Below are positions 1 to 8,533 of a DNA stretch of 37,342 bases, piece by piece. A program made the translations under genes and the position numbers. Under the pieces are notes generated by a model, which was given only the letters and a program-made list of their open reading frames with translations, was not told the origin of the DNA and did not search any database. Every line of letters starts with the position of its first letter. Position 1 is the first letter of the stretch. The stretch is taken from positions 1-37,342 of the forward strand of contig PWHN01000062.1 of NCBI GenBank assembly GCA_003554945.1. The letters are read 5' to 3'. This DNA comes from a bacterium (lineage in GTDB: Bacteria; T1Sed10-126).

Positions 1-128
1 GGCTACTCAAAGGTGTTTGACGGATTTATAGCTGGCAATAGATCCTGGATGATCTGATTATTGCCAGATATACCTCGGAGATTGGCCGGAGGCCAATCAA
101 GAATGAGTCCCAACACCTTTGGGTAGCC
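1..128. repeat. Structured inverted-repeat element with two internal hairpins
   Basis: Bases 1-17 pair with 112-128 (16 of 17 complementary). Inside lie a second stem, 32-40 with 59-67 (9 bp perfect, extended inward by AGATC/GATCT at 40-44 and 51-55), and a third, 80-87 with 91-98 (8 bp perfect, 3-nt loop). Together they make a three-way-junction fold. It could be a structured RNA, a MITE-like element with terminal inverted repeats, or the terminator region of the gene upstream of the window. I do not recognise a known riboswitch or RNA family. The left edge may be cut by the window border. Confidence 0.6.
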
Positions 129-205
129 CGGCTTCAGCAATGATTTCAATAGAGCTTTTTTGTTTTATATTTATAATCAAAATTATTTTACTCGGGTGAG
201 TGATT

Positions 206-1204
206 ATGAAATCTCGTTTTATTGGTGCATTATTTTTAGTTCTTATCGGTATTTTCCTTGGACTGCTTACGGAACAACCGCTTCTGCTTGGTCTGCTTGG
301 CCTCGCCGTTGGTTGTTACTATGCTTTACTTGATTTGAGTTTGAAGAAAGTTACACATCGTCGTTTGATTGGGAGTAGTATTGGAGGGGTTACAGGATTT
401 GTTCTTGGTATTTTGACAATTTTGAGTATTCTCCAGGCTATTACCTACTTCCGGCTGGCACCGTTTGAGCTTGAAGGCACATTTCTCGCCACCTTAGTTT
501 TCACCCTTTTTGCTTTCACTTTTTTTGGTTTTTATCTTGGCAGTCTCTATATCAAAAAAATGGAGCAGGGGATCCGGGAGAGTCAGGAACGAGCCGCTCA
601 AATCTCTCCGAAGCTACTTGATACAAGTGTCATCATAGATGGCCGCATAGCTGAAATCATTGAGATAGGTTTTCTTGAGGGACAGTTTATAGTTCCCAAA
701 TTTATCATCAAAGAGATGCAGAATATGGCTGACAGCGGCGACCGACTCAAACGAGAGCGCGGGCGCCGGGGTCTTGACATTCTTAACCGAATGCGAGCTG
801 ATTTGCCGGTCGACATTATCATTACTGACATCGATTATCCCCACATTTCCGAAGTAGACTCAAAACTTGTCGCGGCGGCAGAAGAGCTGGGGGCAAAAAT
901 TGCCACCAATGACTTCAACCTTAACAAGGTAGCAAAACTTGAAGGAGTTCAGGTCCTCAACATAAACGAGTTGAGCAACGCTGTAAAACCGGTTTACATA
1001 CCCGGTGAAACGTTTGAAATTGAAGTCATCAAGGAAGGAGAAGAAGATGAGCAGGGGGTTGGCTACCTGGAAGACGGGACGATGGTTGTTGTCGAGGACG
1101 GCCAAAATCATGTCGGTGACACAATTAACGTGACCGTAACCAGTGTGATTCAAACGAGCGCCGGTCGTATGATTTTTACCGAAGCCGGCCGCATAGAAGA
1201 TTAG
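206..1204 (+). CDS. PIN/TRAM domain membrane protein, YacL family
   Basis: Predicted integral membrane protein with a cytoplasmic PIN nuclease domain and a C-terminal TRAM (RNA-binding) domain. The first 120 or so residues hold four hydrophobic segments. The PIN domain starts at 'LLDTSVIIDGRIAEI' with its conserved acidic residues and runs to about residue 255; the TRAM-like beta domain is the last 60 residues, from 'PGETFEIEV'. This architecture is that of B. subtilis YacL, whose gene also lies just upstream of ispD in Firmicutes. The real substrate is not established. I chose the ATG at 206; a GTG at 200 is in frame but lies within the purine-rich GGGTGAG that looks like the ribosome binding site. 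The gene leads into ispD-ispF. Confidence 0.9.
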   Translation: MKSRFIGALFLVLIGIFLGLLTEQPLLLGLLGLAVGCYYALLDLSLKKVTHRRLIGSSIGGVTGFVLGILTILSILQAITYFRLAPFELEGTFLATLVFTLFAFTFFGFYLGSLYIKKMEQGIRESQERAAQISPKLLDTSVIIDGRIAEIIEIGFLEGQFIVPKFIIKEMQNMADSGDRLKRERGRRGLDILNRMRADLPVDIIITDIDYPHISEVDSKLVAAAEELGAKIATNDFNLNKVAKLEGVQVLNINELSNAVKPVYIPGETFEIEVIKEGEEDEQGVGYLEDGTMVVVEDGQNHVGDTINVTVTSVIQTSAGRMIFTEAGRIED

Positions 1205-1247
1205 ATAAAAGTATTTTTTTGTAACATTGAGTATTGAGGCGAATAGT

Positions 1248-1982
1248 ATGTTTACCGGTTTACTGCTGGCTGCTGGAAGTGGACACCGATTCGGGGGCGA
1301 GGAGCCGAAGCAATTTGTCGAGTTGAATGGTCAGCCGGTTATAGAGCATTCTATCAGAATGTTTGAGCAGACAGACGAGATTGCAGCTTATGGAATATTA
1401 ACTCTGCCCGATTATCAGTCCCGCATTAAGACTATTATTTCTGCTCTGCCCACCAAAAAATGTAATTTCGTCTTCCCGGGTGGTAAAACTCGCCGCCAGT
1501 CAGTTGAAATTGGTCTGGAAAAGCTCTGTAAAGATATGTCACATGAACCGGAGGTTGTTGCTATTCATGACGCCGCCCGGCCGGCAGTTACAAGTATTCA
1601 TCTACAGGATTTGTTTCAGTGCTTTTGTGAAAATAGCCCGGATGTAAAAGGGGTAATACCAGGTTTGCCTGTCCGCGATACGGTAAAACGAGTCCGTTCC
1701 AGAAAAAACTCTGATTATGTGAGTGAAACAGTTCCGCGCGAGCAGTTGCGACTCATACAGACACCGCAAGTTTTTGACTTCGATTTTTTAACCAGTGCCC
1801 ACTCAAAGTGGTCTGGACCGGAGCCGACCGACGACGCAATGATGGTTGAAAAAATTGGGGGAGAGGTCCTGGTCATGCCCGGTTTGCCGGAGAACGTTAA
1901 GCTGACCTATCCCGGTGATTTAGAACTAATTCAAAATAATTTACTAAAACTCAGTCAAAGTGTGGTTAGTAATGAAAATTAG
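1248..1982 (+). CDS. ispD: 2-C-methyl-D-erythritol 4-phosphate cytidylyltransferase (IspD)
   Basis: Catalyses the third step of the MEP isoprenoid pathway: CTP plus MEP gives CDP-ME. The N-terminus has the nucleotide-binding signature 'LLAAGSGHRFGGEEPKQF' with the conserved Arg and Lys; 'HDAARPAV' and 'TPQVFDFDFL' are further IspD motifs, and 'PTDDAMMVE' the late Asp. The ATG at 1248 is preferred because GAGG (1236-1239) lies 8 bases upstream and the Rossmann strand begins right after it; a TTG at 1227 would add seven residues. Length of 244 aa is normal. It overlaps ispF by 11 bases, so translation is probably coupled. Confidence 0.95.
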   Translation: MFTGLLLAAGSGHRFGGEEPKQFVELNGQPVIEHSIRMFEQTDEIAAYGILTLPDYQSRIKTIISALPTKKCNFVFPGGKTRRQSVEIGLEKLCKDMSHEPEVVAIHDAARPAVTSIHLQDLFQCFCENSPDVKGVIPGLPVRDTVKRVRSRKNSDYVSETVPREQLRLIQTPQVFDFDFLTSAHSKWSGPEPTDDAMMVEKIGGEVLVMPGLPENVKLTYPGDLELIQNNLLKLSQSVVSNEN

Positions 1983-2454
1983 AACAGGCAACGGCTGGGA
2001 TCGGCACCAGCTTAGACCCGGTAAAAGTCTGAAACTTGCCGGTGTAGAGGTTGAGGCGGGGTATTGTGCGGTTGGCCACAGCGACGCGGACGCCCCCTTG
2101 CATGCCCTGATTGATGCTCTACTTGGAGCCGCCGGGCTGGGCGATATTGGGATGCATTTTCCACCGGACGAGGCTCGCTGGAAAAACGCTTCCTCGCTTG
2201 ATTTGCTCGTTCAAATCGTGGAATTGTTACAACAGAAACGCTGGCAGGTGGTTAATGTTGATTTGACGATAATATTTGAGCTGGCCAAACTGAGTTCTTT
2301 TAGATCTGAGATGGAAGAAAATATCGCACAATTAATACCCGGAGTTGAGTCAGTTAACGTTAAGTTCAAAAGCGCCGAAGGTTTAGGACCGGTTGGCAAA
2401 AATGAAGCAGTAGATGCTCTGGCTTCCGTCTTAATTAAAAACACTAAAATTTGA
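1972..2454 (+). CDS. ispF: 2-C-methyl-D-erythritol 2,4-cyclodiphosphate synthase (IspF)
   Basis: Cyclises CDP-ME 2-phosphate to MEcPP with loss of CMP, in the MEP pathway; usually a homotrimer with one metal per active site. The N-terminal metal motif is 'GNGWDRHQL' (Asp-x-His) and the third ligand is in 'GHSDADAPLHALIDALLGA'. 'DIGMHFPP' and the C-terminal 'KFKSAEGLGPVGKNEAVDA' are family hallmarks. About 160 aa, normal for the family. The ATG at 1972 is used; a GTG at 1960 would add four residues. The last gene of the yacL-ispD-ispF run; a repeat-rich spacer follows. Confidence 0.95.
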   Translation: MKIRTGNGWDRHQLRPGKSLKLAGVEVEAGYCAVGHSDADAPLHALIDALLGAAGLGDIGMHFPPDEARWKNASSLDLLVQIVELLQQKRWQVVNVDLTIIFELAKLSSFRSEMEENIAQLIPGVESVNVKFKSAEGLGPVGKNEAVDALASVLIKNTKI

Positions 2455-2970
2455 ATTTTCTCTATATAACCCTAAACGTAAATGTTTAGCGTCCTCAGGA
2501 TTATTGCGGGAACGTATGACGTCCCAGGGCTTGAACCCACGATCGTCATTGCGGGCTTGACCCGCAATCCATTTTTTCACCCCCCTTTGTCTTTCCCCCC
2601 TTCAAGGGGGGGAAAGACAAAGGGGGGATGGGTTTGAATGATAACCACGTCAAATTCAAGTTTAAGATGGATTCCGGCTCGCGCTCTCTTCGGTCGCTTG
2701 GCCGGAATGACGGCAAATTCAAAATGGATTTAACGTTCGTCATTGCGGTCTTGACCTAACGTTCGTCATTGCGGGCCCCGACCCGCAATCCATTTGAAGT
2801 TCGGTATTCGGTAATCGGTTTTGACGTCACTGAATACTGATTACCGATTACTGTTTCAATTTTGCGCTTCCTACGGTCGCTTGCCCAGGATGACGGAACA
2901 CGGGATGTTTTGTCTGGACCACGCTAAACAGGTACCCTTAAACTTTATTTTGCACAGGAGGATATGACGA
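2455..2970. repeat. Repeat-rich spacer with several palindromic units
   Basis: This 516-base gap holds no convincing gene. It contains a unit at 2544-2570 whose arms 2548-2555 and 2561-2568 pair perfectly. A long hairpin follows, with arms 2580-2600 and 2606-2627 (about 21 bp, C/G runs around a TTTGTCTTT core, loop TTCAA). Diverged copies of the first unit lie near 2740-2800. Another inverted pair (GTAATCGGT near 2811 and ACCGATTAC near 2842) follows. The two main unit types recur elsewhere in the window. The gltX ribosome binding site AGGAGG is at 2956-2961. Confidence 0.75.
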
Positions 2971-4419
2971 ATGACAAAAGAAGTAAGAACCAGATTTGCA
3001 CCGAGCCCGACAGGAGATTTGCACGTTGGTGGAGCTCGAACTGCTTTATTTAATTGGCTTTTCACCCGTAACCAGGGGGGCGATTATATACTGCGTATTG
3101 AGGATACGGATTTCAACCGTTCGGCTGATCAATATACGGAGCAGATAAAATCCGCTCTCGACTGGTTAGGTTTAAACTGGGATGAAGGACCGGATGTTGG
3201 CGGCCCGCACGAACCCTACCACCAGAGCCAGCGGTTAGACCGTTACAAGGAGGTGGCGGATGAATTAATGAAACGCGGGGTTGTTTATCCCTGCTACTGT
3301 ACGGCTGAAGAGCTGGAAGCTGAGCGGGAACGACAGCGAGCCCGCCGCGAACCGCCCCGCTATTCGGGCCGCTGCCGAAATCTCTCCGAAGCGGAAAAAG
3401 AAAAATTTGAGGCTGAAGGTCGCGATTACGCCTATCGTTACCGTATTCCTGAAAAACCGGCAACGGTGAAAGATATTGCCAAGGGAGAGGTTAGTTTCCC
3501 GCCGGATCAGGTGGGCGACTTTATTGTTATAAAATCTAACGGTTCTCCGGCTTACAATTTTGCGGTAGTTGTTGACGACCACGACATGGGGATTACTCAC
3601 GTCGTGCGAGGCGACGACCATTTAAGCAATACACCGCGCCAGATATATTTGTATGAAGAAATGGGCTGGCAGCCGCCTAAATGGTGCCACCTGGCAATGA
3701 TCCTTGGCTCCGACGGTGAACGGCTCTCTAAACGGCATGGTGCTACAGATGTGGAAGAATACCGTGAGAAGGGATTCCTGCCCGAGGCGATGGTCAACGC
3801 TCTGGCGCTGCTCGGCTGGTCGCCTCCCGACGGCGTGGAAGTTAAAGACGTTGATGAGTTGATCGAAGCATTTTCCCTGGAACGGGTTAACAAGTCGGCG
3901 TCTCGATTTGATTTTGACAAGGTTCGCTATCTCAACGGCCAGCATCTTCGCGCACTGCCGGCGACTGAAATATGTGAGCGCTTAGAAGATTTCCTCCCGG
4001 AAAGCCTTACTAAAAACGACCGGGAAAATCTGCCCGAAATTGTTGAATTATTACGCGAACAGCTCGAATTATTAACTGATTTCGCTCCTCTGTATGAGAC
4101 CTATTTTGTTGATTTTTCTCCCGAACCCTCAGCCGTTAAGTGGTTGGCTGAACAAGATGGAGCGTTAGAAGTGGTCACGGTTCTCAAAAAGCATGTAGAG
4201 GCGGCACAATCTTTTTCTCTGGCGGATGTTGAGTCCTTAATCAAGGCCGCCGGGGACGAGCTTGAACAGAGCGGCGCTGATCTTTACAAACCAATGCGAG
4301 TCGCTGTTACAGGTCAGTTGGAAGGGCCTGAATTCCATCGGCTTATGGTTCCCCTGGGCCGACAGCGCTGCCTGGACAGAATTGAAACTGTTCTTCAGGC
4401 GGTAGAAGATTTGAATTAG
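2971..4419 (+). CDS. gltX: Glutamyl-tRNA synthetase
   Basis: Charges tRNA-Glu, and in organisms using the transamidation route may also charge tRNA-Gln. Class I synthetase: the HIGH-type motif is in 'PSPTGDLHVGGARTALFNW' near the N-terminus and the KMSKS equivalent is 'ERLSKRHGA' near residue 255. 'DYILRIEDTD' and 'FAVVVDDHDMGITHV' are GluRS-specific. The C-terminal anticodon-binding domain ends with 'LMVPLGRQRCLDRIE'. Length 482 aa is normal. ATG at 2971 has AGGAGG nine bases upstream. Its place after ispF is the common Firmicute order; no cysS follows here. Confidence 0.97.
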   Translation: MTKEVRTRFAPSPTGDLHVGGARTALFNWLFTRNQGGDYILRIEDTDFNRSADQYTEQIKSALDWLGLNWDEGPDVGGPHEPYHQSQRLDRYKEVADELMKRGVVYPCYCTAEELEAERERQRARREPPRYSGRCRNLSEAEKEKFEAEGRDYAYRYRIPEKPATVKDIAKGEVSFPPDQVGDFIVIKSNGSPAYNFAVVVDDHDMGITHVVRGDDHLSNTPRQIYLYEEMGWQPPKWCHLAMILGSDGERLSKRHGATDVEEYREKGFLPEAMVNALALLGWSPPDGVEVKDVDELIEAFSLERVNKSASRFDFDKVRYLNGQHLRALPATEICERLEDFLPESLTKNDRENLPEIVELLREQLELLTDFAPLYETYFVDFSPEPSAVKWLAEQDGALEVVTVLKKHVEAAQSFSLADVESLIKAAGDELEQSGADLYKPMRVAVTGQLEGPEFHRLMVPLGRQRCLDRIETVLQAVEDLN

Positions 4420-4524
4420 CCCCACCTAAACTTTTCTTTTTTGTCTGCCGACAATAAAAACAGAGTTTTCCCTACAATCTTTATACTATCGATGGGTTAA
4501 TAGCCCAGGGAGGCAGAGTGAACA

Positions 4525-5802
4525 GTGGTTAACAAGGAGTTACGTATCGGTTTTGTTATGACACGGCTTTCGGGAACGGACGGGGTTTCACTGGAAACTA
4601 AAAAGTGGGACAAAGTTTTCCAGGAAGCGGGTCATAAAACTTTTTATATTGGTGGTGAGTTAGATACACCACCGGAAGAATCTATGTTCGTGGAAGAATT
4701 CCACTTCCAGCACCCCGATATTAAAGAGATACACGACCGCTGCTTTCAGAACGGCGCCAGCCGCTCGCCTGAAGTGAATCAAATGATAATTAATTATCAA
4801 GAGCGGCTAAAAAAGGCCCTCTATACCTTTATAGAAAAGTTCGAGATTGATCTTCTTGTCGCTGAAAATGTTCTAACTATACCTATGAATATTCCCCTCG
4901 GCCTCGGTTTGACTCAGTTACTCGCCGAACAAAATCAACTGCCCGTTATCGCTCACCATCACGACTTTTACTGGGAGCGAAACCGCTTCATATCCAACTG
5001 CATCTGGGACTACCTTAACGCCGCTTTCCCACCTACTTTTCATCAGGTCAGCCACGTGGTGATTAATTCGTCCGCCGGCCATCAGCTTGCCCACAGAAAA
5101 GGTCTTTCTTCTACACTTATACCTAATGTGCTCGACTTTAGCTCTGAACCGCCCACTGTAGACTCTCTGGATGAATATGCTTCCGACGTCCGCGAAACTT
5201 TCGAAATCGCCGATGACGAACTATTTGTTCTTCAACCTACCCGAATTGTGCCTCGTAAAAATATTGAGGAGGCAATTGAGCTTTTGAGCTATCTTGAACG
5301 TCCCGTGAAATTACTGATTTCACACGCTTCCGGTGACGAAGGATATGAGTATGAAAACCACCTGGAACGTTATGCCGATCACATGGGTGTTGATACGCTT
5401 TTTGTTTCCGATCAAATAGGTCATCAGCGTGGTAAAACTGAAGACGGTCAGAAAATATATTCCCTTGACGACATCTACCCGCACGCCGACCTGGTTACTT
5501 ATCCCTCCGACTACGAAGGCTTTGGCAACGCTTTTATTGAAACCATCTACTACAAAAAACCTATCGTTGTTAATAATTACTCCGTTTTTTCCATGGATAT
5601 CAAACCGAAAGGTTTTGAAGTCATAGACTTTGACGGCTATATTAAACAAGAAACGGTTACTAAAACTCGTGAAGTAATAGACGATCCGGAATATCGTGAA
5701 AAAATGGTTGAAAAAAACTTTCGCCTCGGTCGACAGTATTATTCTTTTAACGGACTGCGTCGCAAACTTCTTACGCTTCTGGACGATATTTTTGGAATTT
5801 AA
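4525..5802 (+). CDS. Family 4-type (GT-B) glycosyltransferase
   Basis: Predicted cytoplasmic retaining glycosyltransferase. The N-terminal Rossmann half begins 'RIGFVMTRLSGTDGVSLET', and the C-terminal half has 'LQPTRIVPRKNIEEAIEL' and the donor-site E-x7-E element 'EGFGNAFIE' near residue 330. No signal peptide or membrane segment is seen. GTG at 4525 is the start, with GGGAGG (4508-4513) upstream. The specific product is unknown to me. The overall style recalls enzymes that make glucosyl- or mannosylglycerate-type compatible solutes, which would suit a halophile, but that is speculation. It stands alone, 105 bases after gltX. Confidence 0.75.
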   Translation: MVNKELRIGFVMTRLSGTDGVSLETKKWDKVFQEAGHKTFYIGGELDTPPEESMFVEEFHFQHPDIKEIHDRCFQNGASRSPEVNQMIINYQERLKKALYTFIEKFEIDLLVAENVLTIPMNIPLGLGLTQLLAEQNQLPVIAHHHDFYWERNRFISNCIWDYLNAAFPPTFHQVSHVVINSSAGHQLAHRKGLSSTLIPNVLDFSSEPPTVDSLDEYASDVRETFEIADDELFVLQPTRIVPRKNIEEAIELLSYLERPVKLLISHASGDEGYEYENHLERYADHMGVDTLFVSDQIGHQRGKTEDGQKIYSLDDIYPHADLVTYPSDYEGFGNAFIETIYYKKPIVVNNYSVFSMDIKPKGFEVIDFDGYIKQETVTKTREVIDDPEYREKMVEKNFRLGRQYYSFNGLRRKLLTLLDDIFGI

Positions 5803-6180
5803 ATCCGTAGGATTTTTACTCCCCCCGCTCTAATCCCTCTTTTCTTACAACATTGTCTCCCGGTAGACTCCAATAACCCTATTGTCCTTTGCTGCTGCAA
5901 TGTCAACTATGCAAAACCTATCGACGTCATTCCGGACAACCGAGCACCAGAGCACTCAACACCTTGAGTGCTCGGTGCTCCGGACAGATCCGGAATCTAT
6001 GGTATCATAAAAATGGATTGTCGGGTTGATACCCGGATCTAGTCCGGGCACGATGGCCTGTTGGCAATAACGGGAGTTAGGTAGTTTCTATTAACTGTGC
6101 CGTAATGGTTGTATGATTTAAAAAATCTGATATTATCTTTACCAACGTATCAAACTAAATTCCTTTGGGAGGTTTTTTTA
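5803..6180. repeat. Spacer with long palindrome and degraded repeat units
   Basis: A gap of 378 bases without a convincing gene. At 5942-5980 there is a strong hairpin: 5951-5959 pairs with 5964-5972 around a CACC loop, and after a two-base mismatch 5942-5948 pairs with 5974-5980. It is flanked by CGTCATTCCGG-type sequence like the unit at 2544. The GGGAGG ribosome binding site for the next gene is just before 6181. Confidence 0.6.
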
Positions 6181-6945
6181 ATGTTAAAAAATTGTCGAAA
6201 ATACGCATTACCGCTTATGGTTTTGTTATCACTTACACTGCTCGTGACAGCCTGTGGGAACAATGATGCTGAGGCTGAAATTGATGAGGAAGAAATTGTC
6301 CTCAGGGTTAACGACCGAACCATCACCAGGCAGGAATACGAGGAACAACTGGAAGAACAAAAGCAAATGGTGGGGCCACAATTAGAGCAAGTCCCCGAAG
6401 AACAACGTGAAATGATGGAAGCCCAGATGGAAATGTCTCTGCAAGAACAGATGAAAAGTCGCTTGGTATTATTAGAGGCGGCCCTTGATGAGGGGATCGA
6501 AGTGACTGACGAAGATGTAGACGAATTTGCCGACGAACATCTTCAACCCGGGCACCTTGACCAACTTGTTGAGCAACTCGGAATTACCGAAGAAGAGCTA
6601 TATGACCGACTGCGGGAAGATGTGGCTATTGAGCGACTGATTTCGCAAAAGATTGATGAGGATGCCGAAGAGATAACCGAAGAGGATATGCGCCAGCACT
6701 TTGATATGCATCAGCAGCGCATGGAGGGACCGGACGGAGAAGTTCCTGAATATGAAGAGGTCGAAGACCAAATAAGAATGGAGCTTGAGCAACAGCAGGA
6801 ACAAGAAATTATTGAGCAGTTGCTCCAGCCGTTGATGGAAGAGGCTGACATTGAAGAAAACTGGCCGGAAGTTGATATGGAGGAGCCGGTTATGCCCGAA
6901 GCTCCACCGGCAGAGGGGCCTGAAGGCGCTCCACCTATCGAATAA
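6181..6945 (+). CDS. SurA N-domain-like lipoprotein (periplasmic chaperone type)
   Basis: Predicted lipoprotein of 254 aa. The N-terminus 'MLKNCRKYALPLMVLLSL' leads to the lipobox 'LVTAC' with the lipidated Cys at residue 25. The mature part opens with 'VLRVNDRTITRQEYEEQL', as in SurA/PrsA-type chaperones, followed by a Gln/Glu-rich helical region. There is no PpiC rotamase domain, so it would be a chaperone-only member. The tail is Pro/Glu-rich. The protein is strongly acidic, consistent with a halophile. ATG at 6181 has GGGAGG upstream; an in-frame ATG at 6109 lacks one and would bury the signal peptide. Confidence 0.8.
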   Translation: MLKNCRKYALPLMVLLSLTLLVTACGNNDAEAEIDEEEIVLRVNDRTITRQEYEEQLEEQKQMVGPQLEQVPEEQREMMEAQMEMSLQEQMKSRLVLLEAALDEGIEVTDEDVDEFADEHLQPGHLDQLVEQLGITEEELYDRLREDVAIERLISQKIDEDAEEITEEDMRQHFDMHQQRMEGPDGEVPEYEEVEDQIRMELEQQQEQEIIEQLLQPLMEEADIEENWPEVDMEEPVMPEAPPAEGPEGAPPIE

Positions 6946-7003
6946 GAGCTCCAGGGTTTCTTCAGCAATAATTCATCTTTACCCCACCTGAAGGAGATTT
7001 TCT

Positions 7004-8533
7004 ATGCCAAATCCCTTTGTCTTTGTTGTACTTGACGGGTTAGGACTGCGCGAAGAAGAGGAGGGTAATGCTGTTAAGGCAGCCTCTACACCTACTCTGG
7101 ATAACCTATTGTCAACCCGCCCCTGGTCTAAATTAAAGACTGATGGAGAAGGGGCCGGTTTGCCGGAAGGTCAGATGGGTAACTCTGAAGTCGGCCACAT
7201 GAACCTGGGAGCCGGCCGAACTGTCTATCAACCCCTGACCAGGATAAACAAAGATATTGAGTCTGGAGAATTTTTTGAAAATCAAGAACTGCTTGAGGCC
7301 ATTAACCGGGCTAAAAAATCAGGTGGTACTCTGCATCTTATTGGCCTGCTTTCCGACGGAGGCGTCCACAGCCATCAGGAACACCTAAATGCTTTGCTCA
7401 AGCTCTGTCGCCGACAGGGGCACTCCGACACGGCCATTCATGCTCTGCTGGACGGCCGCGACGTTCCACCACGCTCCGGCCACCGGTATCTGAAAAAATT
7501 AAAAAAAGACCTGGAAGAAATTGGTGTGGGACGGCTCGCAACTCTCGGCGGAAGATACTACGGTATGGATCGTGACCAGCGTTGGGAGCGGACTGAACGT
7601 GCTTATAGAGCGATTGTGGAAGGACAATCCGAAATAATTGAAAAAGATCCCGTTGAAGCGATTGAAACGGCTTACGAGGAACGCGATGAAAACGATGAAT
7701 TTGTTCAACCAACGGTCTTTGTCGACAGTAATGGCAATCCGCAGGCAACTGTGGACGATGGCGATGTTATCATATTTTTTAATTTCCGACCTGATCGGGC
7801 CCGGCAACTAACCCGGGCTTTAACTGAGAAGGGGTTTGACAAATTCGAAGTTGACCAGCCCGATGTTTATTTCGTCTGCCTGACTGAGTATGACGCTGAA
7901 TATGATTTGCCGGTCGCTTATCCGCCGCTTGATCTGACCAATGTTCTTGCCGAGTATCTCTCCAACCTTGGACTGAAACAGTATCATACTGCCGAAACTG
8001 AAAAATATGCTCACGTAACTTTCTTTTTTAGCGGTGGGCGGGAGGAACCGTTCCCGGGCGAAGAAAGAAAGCTAATTCCTTCACCTCAAATTTCAACCTA
8101 TGAAAAAAAACCGGAAATGAGTGCTTACGAGGTGACAGATCATCTTGTTGAACGGCTGAAGTCTGGTGTCGACGATTTTGTAATAGTTAACTACGCCAAC
8201 CCCGATATGGTCGGCCACACCGGTTATTTTGATGCCGCTGTTAAGGCCGTTGAAACAGTTGACGAATGTCTGGGTCGGCTTGTAAAAACAGTTCGAGAAA
8301 TAGGCGGCCAGCTTTTAGTAACTTCCGATCATGGGAATTCCGAAATAATGTATGACCTCGAAGAAGATGATGCTCACACCGCCCATACGATGTCGCAAAC
8401 ACCTCTAATTTACGTGGGGGATAAGAAGATAAAACTTAAGGACGGCATACTTGCTGACGTTGCTCCGACTATACTTGGCTTAATGGACCTGCCCGTCCCG
8501 GAAGAAATGACCGGGAATAATCTCGTTTCGTAA
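7004..8533 (+). CDS. gpmI: 2,3-bisphosphoglycerate-independent phosphoglycerate mutase
   Basis: Interconverts 3- and 2-phosphoglycerate in glycolysis/gluconeogenesis, Mn-dependent, alkaline phosphatase superfamily. The first metal Asp is in 'VLDGLGLREEEEGNAV', the phosphorylated Ser in 'GQMGNSEVGHMNLGAGR', and the late metal-binding motifs include 'NYANPDMVGHTG', 'TSDHGNSE' and 'AHT'. Length of 509 aa is normal. ATG follows AAGGAGA. The 3' end overlaps the convergent GH88-like gene by 65 bases (8469-8533). Confidence 0.96.
   Translation: MPNPFVFVVLDGLGLREEEEGNAVKAASTPTLDNLLSTRPWSKLKTDGEGAGLPEGQMGNSEVGHMNLGAGRTVYQPLTRINKDIESGEFFENQELLEAINRAKKSGGTLHLIGLLSDGGVHSHQEHLNALLKLCRRQGHSDTAIHALLDGRDVPPRSGHRYLKKLKKDLEEIGVGRLATLGGRYYGMDRDQRWERTERAYRAIVEGQSEIIEKDPVEAIETAYEERDENDEFVQPTVFVDSNGNPQATVDDGDVIIFFNFRPDRARQLTRALTEKGFDKFEVDQPDVYFVCLTEYDAEYDLPVAYPPLDLTNVLAEYLSNLGLKQYHTAETEKYAHVTFFFSGGREEPFPGEERKLIPSPQISTYEKKPEMSAYEVTDHLVERLKSGVDDFVIVNYANPDMVGHTGYFDAAVKAVETVDECLGRLVKTVREIGGQLLVTSDHGNSEIMYDLEEDDAHTAHTMSQTPLIYVGDKKIKLKDGILADVAPTILGLMDLPVPEEMTGNNLVS

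Noticed and set aside
1-128. A tRNA or known riboswitch at the window start
   Set aside because: Stem lengths and loop sequences do not match a tRNA cloverleaf, and no riboswitch core I know is recognisable.
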